Below are positions 1-8,079 of a stretch of 64,000 bases of DNA, one piece after another. The translations under genes and the position numbers were made by a program. The stretch is from Lactiplantibacillus plantarum (GTDB taxonomy: Bacteria > Bacillota > Bacilli > Lactobacillales > Lactobacillaceae). Numbering within the stretch: position 1 is the first letter of the stretch; every line of letters begins with the position of its first letter. The notes under the pieces are model-generated. The model was not told the origin of the DNA. It searched no databases and worked only from the letters and a program-made list of their open reading frames with translations. Location of the stretch: positions 3,162,001 to 3,226,000 of the forward strand of contig NZ_CP039121.1 of assembly GCF_014131735.1 (NCBI RefSeq), written 5' to 3'.

Positions 1-715
1 CTAAAGTTGGCATCTGCAAATACTGTAATCGGTCGGTATACTCATAATCCGCCAACGTACCAGTCGGATTATATTCATTGGGACCCCACGCTACATTATA
101 AGCCGTGGTCCCCACCCGTTTTGATCGCCGTAGGAATTCAGGATCATCAGCAGTAATCGGGCCCGACGCATGTTGCGTCATAAAATGTTGATTAGCAGTC
201 AGGTAGGCAGCACCTGTGAAATCCTGTAACCGTTCTGCTGTCGCAATAGCCGACTGATCCGCTGGGGACATTAACCGAATCATCCGATGCTGTTCCTGAG
301 CCCACAGTCGGGCTGAAGACAAGGTACTGGCTAAAATCAAACTTTTAATCCCCTGTGGTCGATAGTCACAACCATAAATAATAGCTAGCATACCACCCCA
401 GGACTGCCCTAGTAAGTGAATCTCGGGTAAGTCTAAATACGTACGTAACGCCTGTAACTCTGCCACCCACGTTGCGGCTTGCCATAATTGATCGTCATCA
501 GGTATCGATGAACGCCCACAGCCTAATTGATCATACATGACGATTGGTCGTCCCGTTTGAACGGCCAGGTCATCAAATCCTTCAAAGTAATTATGCGTTG
601 ATCCTGGACCACCATGTAGCAAAACTAACGGTGTCTTATTTGATTGCCGATCCCCTACGATTCGATAATACGTCTGATAACCATTAAATGGCATGTATCC
701 TTCTTGCACGTCCAA
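1..715 (-). CDS. pepI: Proline iminopeptidase (S33 alpha/beta hydrolase), 3' end beyond the window
   Basis: The gene runs off the left edge, so only about the first 238 codons are present. It shows the oxyanion motif HGGPGS followed by THNYFE, the segment MYDQLGCGRS, and the nucleophile elbow GQSWGG, which together are diagnostic of the prolyl aminopeptidase family that releases N-terminal proline from peptides in the cytoplasm. The catalytic Asp and His would lie in the missing part. I chose the TTG at 715, giving MDVQEGYMPF, because an AAAGTGAG Shine-Dalgarno sits about eight bases upstream; a GTG at 727 is the alternative. PepR-type prolinases share the fold, so substrate range is an inference. 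Confidence 0.85.
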   Translation of the reverse strand, partial: MDVQEGYMPFNGYQTYYRIVGDRQSNKTPLVLLHGGPGSTHNYFEGFDDLAVQTGRPIVMYDQLGCGRSSIPDDDQLWQAATWVAELQALRTYLDLPEIHLLGQSWGGMLAIIYGCDYRPQGIKSLILASTLSSARLWAQEQHRMIRLMSPADQSAIATAERLQDFTGAAYLTANQHFMTQHASGPITADDPEFLRRSKRVGTTAYNVAWGPNEYNPTGTLADYEYTDRLQYLQMPTL

Positions 716-754
716 AATATCACTCACTTTCGTTACTAATTTTTTACTTGTTAC

Positions 755-775
755 GCGTTATGCGTTATGCGTTAT
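755..775. repeat. Three tandem copies of heptamer GCGTTAT
   Basis: Three exact head-to-tail copies of GCGTTAT lie just upstream of the peptidase gene, with a partial fourth unit on each side. They could be slippage-prone promoter DNA of that gene; no function is visible. Confidence 0.7.
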
Positions 776-843
776 GCTAGCCGCTATTTAGCATTAGCCT
801 TGATTAAAACGTGCCAAACAGATGGATTCCTGTTCGTCAGCAA

Positions 844-941
844 TGCGCGTCCGATTCCGACCTCCGGGGCTGGGTGACAATTGCTGGAACGTAAGCCGAC
901 GTCGATTAGAGCCCGTGCACAACCCGCCCAGTCTCAAATAC
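844..941 (+). repeat. Diverged dispersed repeat, copy A
   Basis: Read on the plus strand this copy shares TGCGCGTCC, CCGACCTCC, AATTGC-GGAACGT and a terminal TCTCAAATAC with the reverse complement of 1376-1465. Spacing between the shared blocks is nearly the same in both copies, so they are homologous and not chance matches. Confidence 0.65.
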
Positions 942-1375
942 GAGTCTTATTCTAAGCCGGAAGCAACCCACTTCCGACTAAGAATAATTTGGCTACTGAG
1001 CATTGTCACCCAGCTCCTCCAGTCGGTAAGCCGCTCGAATGGCTGATGAACAGCCACTTAACTTGGTACAATTGGTCGCTGACTATTTTGATGATGGAAC
1101 CTTAAAAGAAACGTTAGGGTTACATTAACCACTTTGTTGAGACGTTCGATTATTACTATGGCGATTCCGAAATAGTGAGCTATCACAATGTCATTTTCTA
1201 CCTGACAGCTGCTCGACAAAATTGCTGTTTATGAAGAACAATGATGAGTCCAACAAAAGTTAGGTCCCTTACTGTCTGCCATTCGAATACTGTCCCGACT
1301 GGAAGGCGTTTCTGACAATGCCCAGTGGTGAAATTTCACTTAGCAAGCGTCCTGTGCTTGGTTAGTGAAAGGCCA

Positions 1376-1465
1376 GTATTTGAGACGTGGGTTTTCGGCT
1401 CAAATCTGTGCCCACCACGTTCCGGCAATTGGCAGAAATGCCTGGAGGTCGGTGTAGGACGCGCA
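1376..1465 (-). repeat. Diverged dispersed repeat, copy B (inverted relative to copy A)
   Basis: The reverse complement carries the same ordered blocks as 844-941, at roughly 65-75 percent identity by eye. The two copies face each other about 430 bases apart. Confidence 0.65.
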
Positions 1466-1716
1466 CTCTAAGCAAGTTTACGCTAACTCGAACTGTTCCC
1501 AGCGAACCTAAGCTGGCTGCTTTTGAATTTAAAAAATGGCACGTTTTAATCATAATCGATGACAAATTAACTCGCACAATGCGTACTTATTCCATTCCAA
1601 TACTAATGTCCACCTGAAAAAGTGAAAAACTTAATTCCATTCTAATACAACTCAAATGACAATGGTGATGTAAGCGCTACAATAGAAGTGCAGAAATAAT
1701 CAGAAACGGGTGAATA

Positions 1717-1872
1717 ATGATGGTATTAAGTATTATTACAGTATTAGGAATGGGATTAATTGCAGCCACTGGTGTGCACTTTATCAATGGCGCACAAGCG
1801 ATGCACGCAGGAACGGTCGGCCATCATGTTGGTCAGATGCCGGCTAACCTTCACCAAATCGACTTACGTTAA
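1717..1872 (+). CDS. Small hypothetical membrane or secreted peptide, 51 aa
   Basis: The frame starts ATG-ATG and encodes MMVLSIITVLGMGLIAATGV, a single hydrophobic helix, followed by a polar tail with the His-rich stretch HAGTVGHHVGQMP and the end HQIDLR. It is followed directly by a good rho-independent terminator at 1899-1935, which supports it as an independent transcription unit. The upstream ACGGGTG is a weak ribosome binding site and TACAAT at 1678 could be the -10 box. I do not recognise the family. The hydrophobic segment could be a signal peptide with an Ala-Gln-Ala cleavage site or a membrane anchor. Confidence 0.55.
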   Translation: MMVLSIITVLGMGLIAATGVHFINGAQAMHAGTVGHHVGQMPANLHQIDLR

Positions 1873-1898
1873 TCTCTTAAAAATTCACGTTAATTTTT

Positions 1899-1935
1899 AG
1901 CATTGCCGCTGAAACACTGGGCAATGCTTTTTTTG
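1899..1935 (+). terminator. Rho-independent terminator
   Basis: AGCATTGCC and GGCAATGCT form a nine-base-pair stem followed by a run of Ts, right after the 51-residue gene. Confidence 0.8.
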
Positions 1936-1982
1936 TCGTTCCTTTAGCTGACCGTCCTTATCAGTTTGGTGCATTGAGCAGC

Positions 1983-2013
1983 TTGACAGTCAAGCGTATC
2001 ATTAACTTATATT
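1983..2013 (+). promoter_or_regulatory. Promoter of the MATE gene
   Basis: A perfect -35 box TTGACA at 1983-1988 is followed 18-19 bases later by TTATATT as a plausible -10 box, about 60 bases upstream of the MATE start. Confidence 0.55.
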
Positions 2014-2074
2014 ATCTTTCTGTTCGTCTAGTCACGCTTCGACCGACCGTTCAGAGAAGGAGTGACTTATTTTT

Positions 2075-3409
2075 ATGAATGATTTATTTGAGAAGGCCCC
2101 GATTCCCAAAGCGTATTTCCATTTAGCCTTTCCTGTGGTTCTTGGCATGGTTGCCAGCATGATTTATAACTTAGCAGATACATTTTTTGTTGCTCAAACT
2201 GGTAATGCTGATTTAGTTGCTGGTATTGCCCTCGGCAGTCCGCTATTTTCGTTTATGTTAGCAGTTGGTGATATTTTTGGCCTCGGTGGGAGTGCCGTTA
2301 TTTCAAGAGTCCTTGGCCGTCATGATTATCACCAAAGTGCACGTATCAGTAGCTTTTGTTTTTACATTGCGATCGCGCTTAGCTTAGTACTGACAGCCTT
2401 ATTATTACTATTCGAACAACCAATTTTAGGCTTGCTAGGTGCTACTGCAGCTACCCGTCCCTACATTGCGGACTTCTATCGTATATTGGTATTAGGATCA
2501 ACCTTTATCATCGTTTCACTGGTTCCCGGTAACATTATCCGAACGGAGGGCCTGGCACAACTTTCCATGATTGCGACCATCAGTGGGACGGTTCTGACCA
2601 TTATTCTCGATCCCTTATTCTTATTTGGCTTTCACTGGGGTGCTTCGGGCGTTGCTTTTGCCAACGTTTTGGGGTACGCGGTCAACACCAGTCTGTTAGT
2701 CTTTTTTATGCGCCGAGCCAAAACGCTTTCCTTAGCACCAAAGTTAGCCCATATCTCGCGACCGACCCTTAAAGCCGTTGTCGCAGTTGGAATCCCAGCC
2801 TCACTGACTAACCTAACCCAGAGTTTTGGCATGATGATCTTAAACAGCTACTTAGCCGCATACGGCGCCCAAGCCGTGGCGGCCATGGGAATCGTTCAAA
2901 AAGTTTACATGGTCGTTATGATGGTCATGGTCGGCTTTGCTTTTGGGGCCCAGCCTTTAGTTGGTTACACGTACGGTGCTAAAAATTGGCAAAGACTACG
3001 GGCAACGTTGCGCTTCGATTTAAAAGTCGAGGGTGGCTACGCAACCATTTGTGCGATTATTCTAATGATTTTTGCGCCTCAACTTATTAAACTATTTATG
3101 AATCAACCAGCCATTGTCACTATGGGTACACAGATGTTGCGAGCGATGTTGATTACGACACCATTAGTGGGTTTCATCCTCGTGTTCACGACCGTCTTTC
3201 AATCAGTCGGTGCGGGTTTGAGTGCCCTAGCCATGGCTCTTTCGCGGCAAGCAATCTTACTAGGTATCGCCATCGTTATTCTGGCACAGTTCTTTGGACT
3301 AACTGGTATTATTTGGGCTCAAGCGGTCGCTGATGTCTTAACGTGCTTACTTGGCTGGTTACTTTATCGGCACACCTTCAAAGATATTCAAGTGCCATCC
3401 TCAAATTAA
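2075..3409 (+). CDS. MATE family multidrug exporter
   Basis: The 444-residue product has about twelve hydrophobic segments and the two-bundle layout of MATE (MOP superfamily) cation-coupled drug exporters. The beginning reads LFEKAPIPKAYFHLAFPVVL and the segment MIYNLADTFFVAQTG is characteristic of the MepA/DinF side of the family. It would export organic cations or metabolites across the cytoplasmic membrane. An AGAAGGAG ribosome binding site lies upstream and the gene has its own promoter and a terminator shared with the convergent arsR gene. The substrate cannot be told from sequence. Confidence 0.88.
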   Translation: MNDLFEKAPIPKAYFHLAFPVVLGMVASMIYNLADTFFVAQTGNADLVAGIALGSPLFSFMLAVGDIFGLGGSAVISRVLGRHDYHQSARISSFCFYIAIALSLVLTALLLLFEQPILGLLGATAATRPYIADFYRILVLGSTFIIVSLVPGNIIRTEGLAQLSMIATISGTVLTIILDPLFLFGFHWGASGVAFANVLGYAVNTSLLVFFMRRAKTLSLAPKLAHISRPTLKAVVAVGIPASLTNLTQSFGMMILNSYLAAYGAQAVAAMGIVQKVYMVVMMVMVGFAFGAQPLVGYTYGAKNWQRLRATLRFDLKVEGGYATICAIILMIFAPQLIKLFMNQPAIVTMGTQMLRAMLITTPLVGFILVFTTVFQSVGAGLSALAMALSRQAILLGIAIVILAQFFGLTGIIWAQAVADVLTCLLGWLLYRHTFKDIQVPSSN

Positions 3410-3508
3410 TAATAACGATATCATGTCGTTAGCTCACTGATAATCATTAAATGGCGCCATCCATTTCAAGTACTGGTGATTCAGTGCGCTGAAATGCATA
3501 AGTGAACT

Positions 3509-3565
3509 AAAAGCTGGTACTTTTGGAATGAGAGGCGTCATTCCAAAAGTACCAGCTTTTTTCAC
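3509..3565. terminator. Bidirectional terminator between MATE and arsR-type gene
   Basis: Twenty-one-base arms at 3509-3529 and 3540-3560 are perfectly complementary, with A-runs on one side and T-runs on the other, so the hairpin can end transcription from both convergent genes. Confidence 0.9.
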
Positions 3566-3579
3566 TCTGATTCATTTTT

Positions 3580-3903
3580 TTATTCGTCTACAGACTGAGT
3601 ATGGGCTAAATCGGCTTCTAATGACGCAGTGAGTGCCTTCAATAGTTTTAGAGTCGCCGTCATGTTAGCGCGGTAATAACGTTCAGTACCTGTTTTGCTA
3701 ACCGCTAAAATGCCGGCATCCAGCATCAACTTCAAATGGTGCGATACGGCCGGCCGTGATAAGGCGATTTGCGCTGTAATTTGGTTAACCGTCATCTGAT
3801 CAGTCCGGCACAGCATCACCAAAATCCGTTGCCGATTTTCGTCTTGAAGAATTGTAAAAATCGGAACACCCTTCTTAAATATTGCCATCGTTCGTTCTGC
3901 CAA
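3580..3903 (-). CDS. ArsR family helix-turn-helix repressor
   Basis: The 107-residue protein is a winged helix-turn-helix regulator: AIFKKGVPIFTILQDENRQR leads into the recognition part ITAQIALSRPAVSHHLKLML and the wing GTERYYRAN. The metal-binding ELCVCDL motif of classic ArsR is absent, so it is a non-metal member that probably senses a small molecule or redox signal. Start choice rests on the Shine-Dalgarno GGAAAGGTG, which sits properly in front of the TTG at 3903; a longer frame from 3921 would place it inside the gene. It is divergent from the quinone oxidoreductase and an inverted repeat lies between them, so it probably controls that gene and itself. Confidence 0.85.
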   Translation of the reverse strand: MAERTMAIFKKGVPIFTILQDENRQRILVMLCRTDQMTVNQITAQIALSRPAVSHHLKLMLDAGILAVSKTGTERYYRANMTATLKLLKALTASLEADLAHTQSVDE

Positions 3904-3943
3904 AAAATCACACCTTTCCAATTACGGTTCGTATTCTTAAACC

Positions 3944-4011
3944 ATTTAACGCTTGCTAAAATTGAAAGTCAAGAATTAATCGTTGACTTTTTGTAAGTAA
4001 GCGACTAGAAT
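3944..4011. promoter_or_regulatory. Overlapping divergent promoters with a shared operator
   Basis: AAAGTCAA at 3965-3972 and TTGACTTT at 3983-3990 are an exact inverted repeat. Each arm contains the -35 box TTGACT of one promoter: rightwards TTGACT-17-TAGAAT (-10 at 4006-4011) for the oxidoreductase, leftwards TTGACT-17-TTAAAT (-10 at 3949-3944) for the ArsR gene. A repressor on the repeat would cover both -35 boxes at once. Confidence 0.75.
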
Positions 4012-4069
4012 CAACAGCATGGTTTGTTCAAGATGTTAAACATTTAAACCAATATGTTAGGAGTCCACT

Positions 4070-5074
4070 ATGAAAGCTGCCATTATTACTAAATACAAGC
4101 AAATAACCCCCATGGTGACAGAAGTCCCTGTTCCGACAATAGCTCCCACCGATGTTCTCGTCAAAATCGTTGCCGCCAGTGTCAACCCAATCGATTTGAA
4201 AACCAAAGATGGCGATCTAAGATTGTTACTACAATACACCATGCCACTAATTATGGGCAGTGACTTTGCCGGTGTAATTACTGCCGTTGGCGACCAAGTA
4301 CCGGGCTTTAAAGTTGGTGATGCTGTTTACGGTCGCGCACCCAAAGATCGAATTGGAACCTTTGCTGAATTTATCGCCATTGATCATCAAGCCATCGCAC
4401 TGAAACCAGCCAATCTCAATTTTGAAGAAGCCGCTGCAATTCCATTAGTAGGTTTAACCAGTTACCAAGCACTACACGATATAATGAACATCCAGCCGGG
4501 ACAGAAGGTTTTCATTCCCGGCGGTTCGGGTGGTATTGGGATTATTGCCATTCAACTGGCCAAATATCTCGGCGCTTACGTCGCAACCACTACCAGTGCG
4601 AAACATTTTGACCTCGTTCAATCACTAGGTGCTGATAAAATCATTGACTATCATCAGCAAGACTTTACTGATGTATTATCCCATTACGATGCCGTATTAG
4701 ATACTCGTGGCGGGCAATCCCTCGAGGCCGCTTTTCAGATTATCAAACCAGGCGGTCAGATTGTCAGCATTGCCGGACTGCCAAACGCGCGTTTTGGTAA
4801 GGATTACGGACTGCCAATATGGAAACAATGGTTATTGGGTCTAGCAACGCGGAAACTGAGTCAACTGGAACAACAAGCCCAAGCTACCTATTCGTTTCTG
4901 TTCATGCAACCTAGTGGCCAGCAACTTGTACGCCTGCGACAACTAATTGAACAGGACGTTATTAAGCCAGTTATTGATCGGATTATCCCCCTCACCGACA
5001 TCAACGACGCGTTAGAATACTCGCATTCCGGTCATGCTACCGGTAAAATCATTATCAGTATTCAACCTAATTAG
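4070..5074 (+). CDS. Zinc-less NADP-dependent quinone oxidoreductase / MDR family
   Basis: The 334-residue product is a medium-chain dehydrogenase/reductase. An N-terminal GroES-like fold (MGSDFAGVITAVGDQVPGFK) is followed by a Rossmann domain with the nucleotide motif IPGGSGGIGIIAIQLAK near residues 145-160 and no structural or catalytic zinc ligands. It should reduce quinones or enals with NADPH. The ribosome binding site is TAGGAG. It forms an apparent two-gene operon with the DJ-1-like gene 37 bases downstream, under the divergent ArsR repressor; a response to electrophilic stress is an inference. Confidence 0.87.
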   Translation: MKAAIITKYKQITPMVTEVPVPTIAPTDVLVKIVAASVNPIDLKTKDGDLRLLLQYTMPLIMGSDFAGVITAVGDQVPGFKVGDAVYGRAPKDRIGTFAEFIAIDHQAIALKPANLNFEEAAAIPLVGLTSYQALHDIMNIQPGQKVFIPGGSGGIGIIAIQLAKYLGAYVATTTSAKHFDLVQSLGADKIIDYHQQDFTDVLSHYDAVLDTRGGQSLEAAFQIIKPGGQIVSIAGLPNARFGKDYGLPIWKQWLLGLATRKLSQLEQQAQATYSFLFMQPSGQQLVRLRQLIEQDVIKPVIDRIIPLTDINDALEYSHSGHATGKIIISIQPN

Positions 5075-5111
5075 CTAACTTCAAATCAATCTTTTTAAGG
5101 AGTCATGATCA

Positions 5112-5786
5112 ATGAAAAAAGTTTTAATTGTCGAAACCAATATCACTCGTTACCAAGGAACTAATGAGCCGACTGGTCTTTGGTTAGGTGAAGCCGCTGA
5201 GTTCGTCGATGAAATGCAGCAAGCCCAAATTGCCGTTGACTATGTTAGTCCTAATGGTGGCTTCGTGCCCCTTGACCCGCGTAGTATGAAATATACCGAT
5301 GCCGCCACAATGGCCGTGTATGAAGATTCTGACTTCATTAATCGGGCCCTTAAGAACACGCTCAAGCCTAGTCAGGTCGATCCCGATGATTACACTGCTA
5401 TTTACTATACCGGGGGCCACGGTGTGATGTGGGACTTTCCGGACAACCCTGAGTTACAAGCCATCGCACTGGCCATTTATCAACATGGTGGATATGTGAC
5501 CTCCGTTTGTCACGGAATTGCTGGCCTCCTAAACATCAAAGACCAAACGGGCCAATACTTGATTGCTGGCAAAACCATTACGGGCTTTATCGCAACTGAA
5601 GAGCTGATTGCCGGCAAAAAACGGATCGTCCCGTTCCTTAACCGTGAACGAGCTACTGCTCACGGTGCTATCTTTAGTCAGCATCGATTTTATCGCGAAT
5701 ATGCAATTACTGACGGCCAATTGATCACTGGTCAAAATCCGTTCTCAGCACGCGCGGTCGCACGCCAATTGATTGCTAAACTATAA
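5112..5786 (+). CDS. DJ-1/PfpI (Hsp31-like) protein
   Basis: The 224-residue protein has the class I glutamine amidotransferase-like fold of the DJ-1/PfpI superfamily. The segment YYTGGHGVMWDFPDN precedes the nucleophile elbow VTSVCHGIAGLL, in which the Cys is the reactive residue, with His next to it. Members of this group act as glyoxalase III, protein deglycase or chaperone. The gene follows the quinone oxidoreductase with a TAAGGAG ribosome binding site, so both probably belong to one carbonyl/electrophile detoxification unit. Which activity applies is not clear from sequence. Confidence 0.85.
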   Translation: MKKVLIVETNITRYQGTNEPTGLWLGEAAEFVDEMQQAQIAVDYVSPNGGFVPLDPRSMKYTDAATMAVYEDSDFINRALKNTLKPSQVDPDDYTAIYYTGGHGVMWDFPDNPELQAIALAIYQHGGYVTSVCHGIAGLLNIKDQTGQYLIAGKTITGFIATEELIAGKKRIVPFLNRERATAHGAIFSQHRFYREYAITDGQLITGQNPFSARAVARQLIAKL

Positions 5787-5813
5787 AAAAACGAGCACAA
5801 GGCTCGTTTTTTT
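5785..5813. terminator. Bidirectional terminator
   Basis: AAAAAACGAGC and GCTCGTTTTTT form the stem; it starts at the stop codon of the DJ-1 gene and faces the end of the acetyltransferase gene. Confidence 0.88.
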
Positions 5814-5816
5814 GCG

Positions 5817-6308
5817 TTAATCTTCAAAAATCCGCTCATGCAAAACACCAAACGGCGCATGATCGACATAAATCTGACCAGTGTCGTGAAATCCATTACG
5901 TTGATAAAAACGCTGGGCCACAGCATTATTTGCCAGAACAAGTAGATAATTCTGTGGATAGACCGCCTTTAAGCGACGGTGGGCCTGGATTATTAATTGC
6001 TGACCAATGCCATGATGATGATAGTTCGGGTGAACATATAGCGAATACAGTTCGCCCCACCCCTCATAGTTCGCATGTCTGGCCGGACCAAATGTGCAAA
6101 CACCCACAACTTCACCATCAGCCGTCATTGCCAGCAACATATTTTGCCACCGCCGTTCCGGCCGCCAAGTTGCTGGCGTCAATTGCTGTAAATAACTTGC
6201 AGGCATCAAATCACGATATGCTGATTGCCAGGTCTCATAATATAACTGTCGAATTTTTCCAAAATCACTGTCTGCTTCAGCGCGGACGATCCGATAGGTT
6301 AGTGCCAT
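5817..6308 (-). CDS. GNAT family N-acetyltransferase
   Basis: The 163-residue protein fits the GCN5-related N-acetyltransferase fold. VVGVCTFGPA lies on beta 4, LYSLYVHPNYHHHGIGQQLI contains the acetyl-CoA pyrophosphate-binding Q/R-x-x-G-x-G/A loop, and VAQRFYQRNGF is the typical C-terminal motif. The substrate is unknown. I chose ATG 6308 because AAAGGTGG lies eight bases upstream; a GTG four codons earlier overlaps that Shine-Dalgarno. Confidence 0.85.
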   Translation of the reverse strand: MALTYRIVRAEADSDFGKIRQLYYETWQSAYRDLMPASYLQQLTPATWRPERRWQNMLLAMTADGEVVGVCTFGPARHANYEGWGELYSLYVHPNYHHHGIGQQLIIQAHRRLKAVYPQNYLLVLANNAVAQRFYQRNGFHDTGQIYVDHAPFGVLHERIFED

Positions 6309-6415
6309 CAGCCTGACCACCTTTCAATTCAAGTTGTCCCTAAGTGAGGCACATTTTATCATTTATATAAATAAGGTACCCACCAACTATTCATAAAGAG
6401 CATCAATTAGATGAA

Positions 6416-6431
6416 TGTTTCACGTGAAACA
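6416..6431. promoter_or_regulatory. parS: parS site 1 (ParB/Spo0J centromere palindrome)
   Basis: TGTTTCACGTGAAACA is a perfect 16-base palindrome that matches the bacterial parS consensus TGTTNCACGTGAAACA. It lies between genes. Confidence 0.9.
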
Positions 6432-6445
6432 AAAAACACAGTACA

Positions 6446-6475
6446 AAAATGAATCCAGTACAACATGTTCATTTT
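6446..6475 (-). terminator. Weak terminator-like hairpin after the EamA gene
   Basis: AAAATGAA and TTCATTTT form an eight-base-pair arm pair about 20 bases past the EamA stop codon. It is A/T-only apart from one pair, so it may be weak. Confidence 0.4.
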
Positions 6476-6495
6476 GAGTTTGGTATTGACCTGAA

Positions 6496-7389
6496 CTATG
6501 GCCGAACTCGTCGCATATTTAACACGTTTGGCAGAATTACGGCCGTAATAATAATGACCACGCCAACCATTTGCACCCAATCAATAGTTTCATCAAGCAG
6601 TACAAATGCAACAACAATCGAGGCTGGTAATTCTAAAGAAGAAAGGATTGGGCCAATGCCAAGCTCTAAGTACGGCATAAACAATGAATACATAACCAGT
6701 GGGAAAACCATTGAGAATAGTGCAATCAGTACTCCCCAGCCGACTGTTGCTGGCGTGGTGGGTGCCGTAACTAATTGCGGTGACCACACGATAGCAATGA
6801 GTATGAAAGCGCCCAAACACAGTAACCATGTTTTCGATAACGGGTCTAAGTTATTGCCTAAGCTAGCCGTAAACTGCATCGTGCAAGCATACGAGCATGC
6901 CGCTAAAAAACTTAATATCAAGCCCCACGGCGAGAGCGCCTGCGTAATTGGAAACAGACCAGCAGCTAAAATCGTGCCTATCAATACCAAAATAATGCTA
7001 ACCACTTGCAGTCGGGAGGGACGCCGATGATGAATCACTGCTCCTAGTAATGTTGATAACCAGACCGCCTGCATCAACATTACCGCGGCCACAGCAACTG
7101 GGATAAGCTTTAACGCCTGTATGTAAAAGGTGTTAGTAAATCCCGAAGCCGTTCCAGCCGAAATTACCAGTCCGATTTGCTTCCAATTCGTTTGCTGATT
7201 ACGCAAACGTGCACGGCGTAAAATTTGAATCACACCTAAAATCACAACCGCACTCAGAAAGGACCAGAATAGCAATGGGCCATTGACAACCCCCTGCCGA
7301 CGCGCAATTTTAAATAGTGACGCCGGAATTCCAAAACTAATGGCCCCTAAGCCAACGAACAGGGGCGCAATTTTCTTCACATTAATCAT
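6496..7389 (-). CDS. EamA/DMT superfamily permease
   Basis: About 297 residues with ten predicted membrane segments arranged as two EamA repeats: the first includes FGIPASLFKIARRQG and AVAAVMLMQAVWLSTLLGAV, the second ends SSLELPASIVVAFVLLDETI, which is the usual signature at the end of a DMT repeat. The family exports metabolites or amino acids. The start is either ATG 7389, which overlaps the stop of the upstream frame as ATGA, or GTG 7380, which has a better distance to GAGAGG. The arrangement suggests translation coupled to the upstream broken gene. Confidence 0.82.
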   Translation of the reverse strand: MINVKKIAPLFVGLGAISFGIPASLFKIARRQGVVNGPLLFWSFLSAVVILGVIQILRRARLRNQQTNWKQIGLVISAGTASGFTNTFYIQALKLIPVAVAAVMLMQAVWLSTLLGAVIHHRRPSRLQVVSIILVLIGTILAAGLFPITQALSPWGLILSFLAACSYACTMQFTASLGNNLDPLSKTWLLCLGAFILIAIVWSPQLVTAPTTPATVGWGVLIALFSMVFPLVMYSLFMPYLELGIGPILSSLELPASIVVAFVLLDETIDWVQMVGVVIIITAVILPNVLNMRRVRP

Positions 7390-8062
7390 CCTCTCGTTGA
7401 CAAGATATGTTGGAGCCGGGCACGATACCACCAGTCTGGCAAGCCCAGTGAGTAGCGCATCAGCATCTCACCAATAATTTGCACAATTGGGCGTCCCGGT
7501 TGTATTTGGCGTTCTAACAAGCTGTCATAAAAGTCCTCTGGGGCACTGACTAAGTGCCCGTTAAGATTGACCCGTAACGGCTCATTTTCTACCACGAGCG
7601 CTTGCCATTCATAACTATGAGCACGCTGTTCGTCCTCAGAAACGTCTTGTGCCAACTGTAAGTAATGCGCAATATCCGCTGGCAATACTTCCGATAAATC
7701 CGACAAAGTCTGTAAAGCTAGACCTGGCCGAGTTATCACTTGACTTAGCGGTACCATCACTTGTCTCAATTGCGCGTCTGTGTCTGCTAACTGCTGACAC
7801 AACCAGTCGAATCATCGGGCATGGTAGACCACCATACTCGTAGCACGCCCCCCTGCTCAACTTGAGACTTTAATATTACCAACGCTTGCTTGACAACCGT
7901 GGCATCGGTACTGTGTGACATGATAGCAAGCTGTGCTGGATCATCAGTTGTCAATCGAGTTAAATCACCGATTTGTAACGACAATGGCAAACTCAATACT
8001 GGCTGGTGCAACTCATGTTGCAAGGTTACCGCGAACGTCGAATTAAACGTCACATCCATCAT
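7386..8062 (-). pseudogene. Frameshifted DUF1835/DUF3658-like gene
   Basis: Two frames on the minus strand continue each other. The first (8062-7787) starts MMDVTFNSTFAVTLQHELHQ and runs to LRVWWSTMPDDS, then reads nonsense to a stop. The second frame takes over at the same place with DWLCQQLADTDAQLRQ and continues to 7386, ending WWYRARLQHILSTRG. One missing base near 7813 would restore a single protein of about 225 residues. The pattern W-x-x-x-x-P-D-D then D-x-L-C-x-Q-L and the C-terminal segment ENEPLRVNLNGHLVSAPEDF resemble DUF1835/DUF3658 proteins of unknown function. It is either a real frameshift mutation or a sequencing error. Confidence 0.7.
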
Positions 8063-8079
8063 CTGACTTTCCTCAATTT

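Larger units (their letters stand above)
781..1716. other. Degraded intergenic stretch without a convincing gene
   Basis: This stretch of about 0.9 kb contains an inverted pair of a diverged repeat (listed separately) and, between the copies, a 29-codon reading frame at 1039-1128 starting MADEQPLNLVQLVADYFDDG. That peptide looks like a protein fragment but has no ribosome binding site and ends abruptly. The short frames that overlap the repeats have poor codon character. I read the region as a graveyard of old insertions rather than expressed genes. A core TGTAAGCGCT at 1670 weakly resembles a catabolite (cre) site. Confidence 0.5.

Noticed and set aside
822-1617. Short open frames at 822-1046, 1362-1577 and 1387-1617
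   Set aside because: They run through the two copies of the diverged repeat, lack ribosome binding sites and have poor codon character; the repeat explains their similarity to one another.
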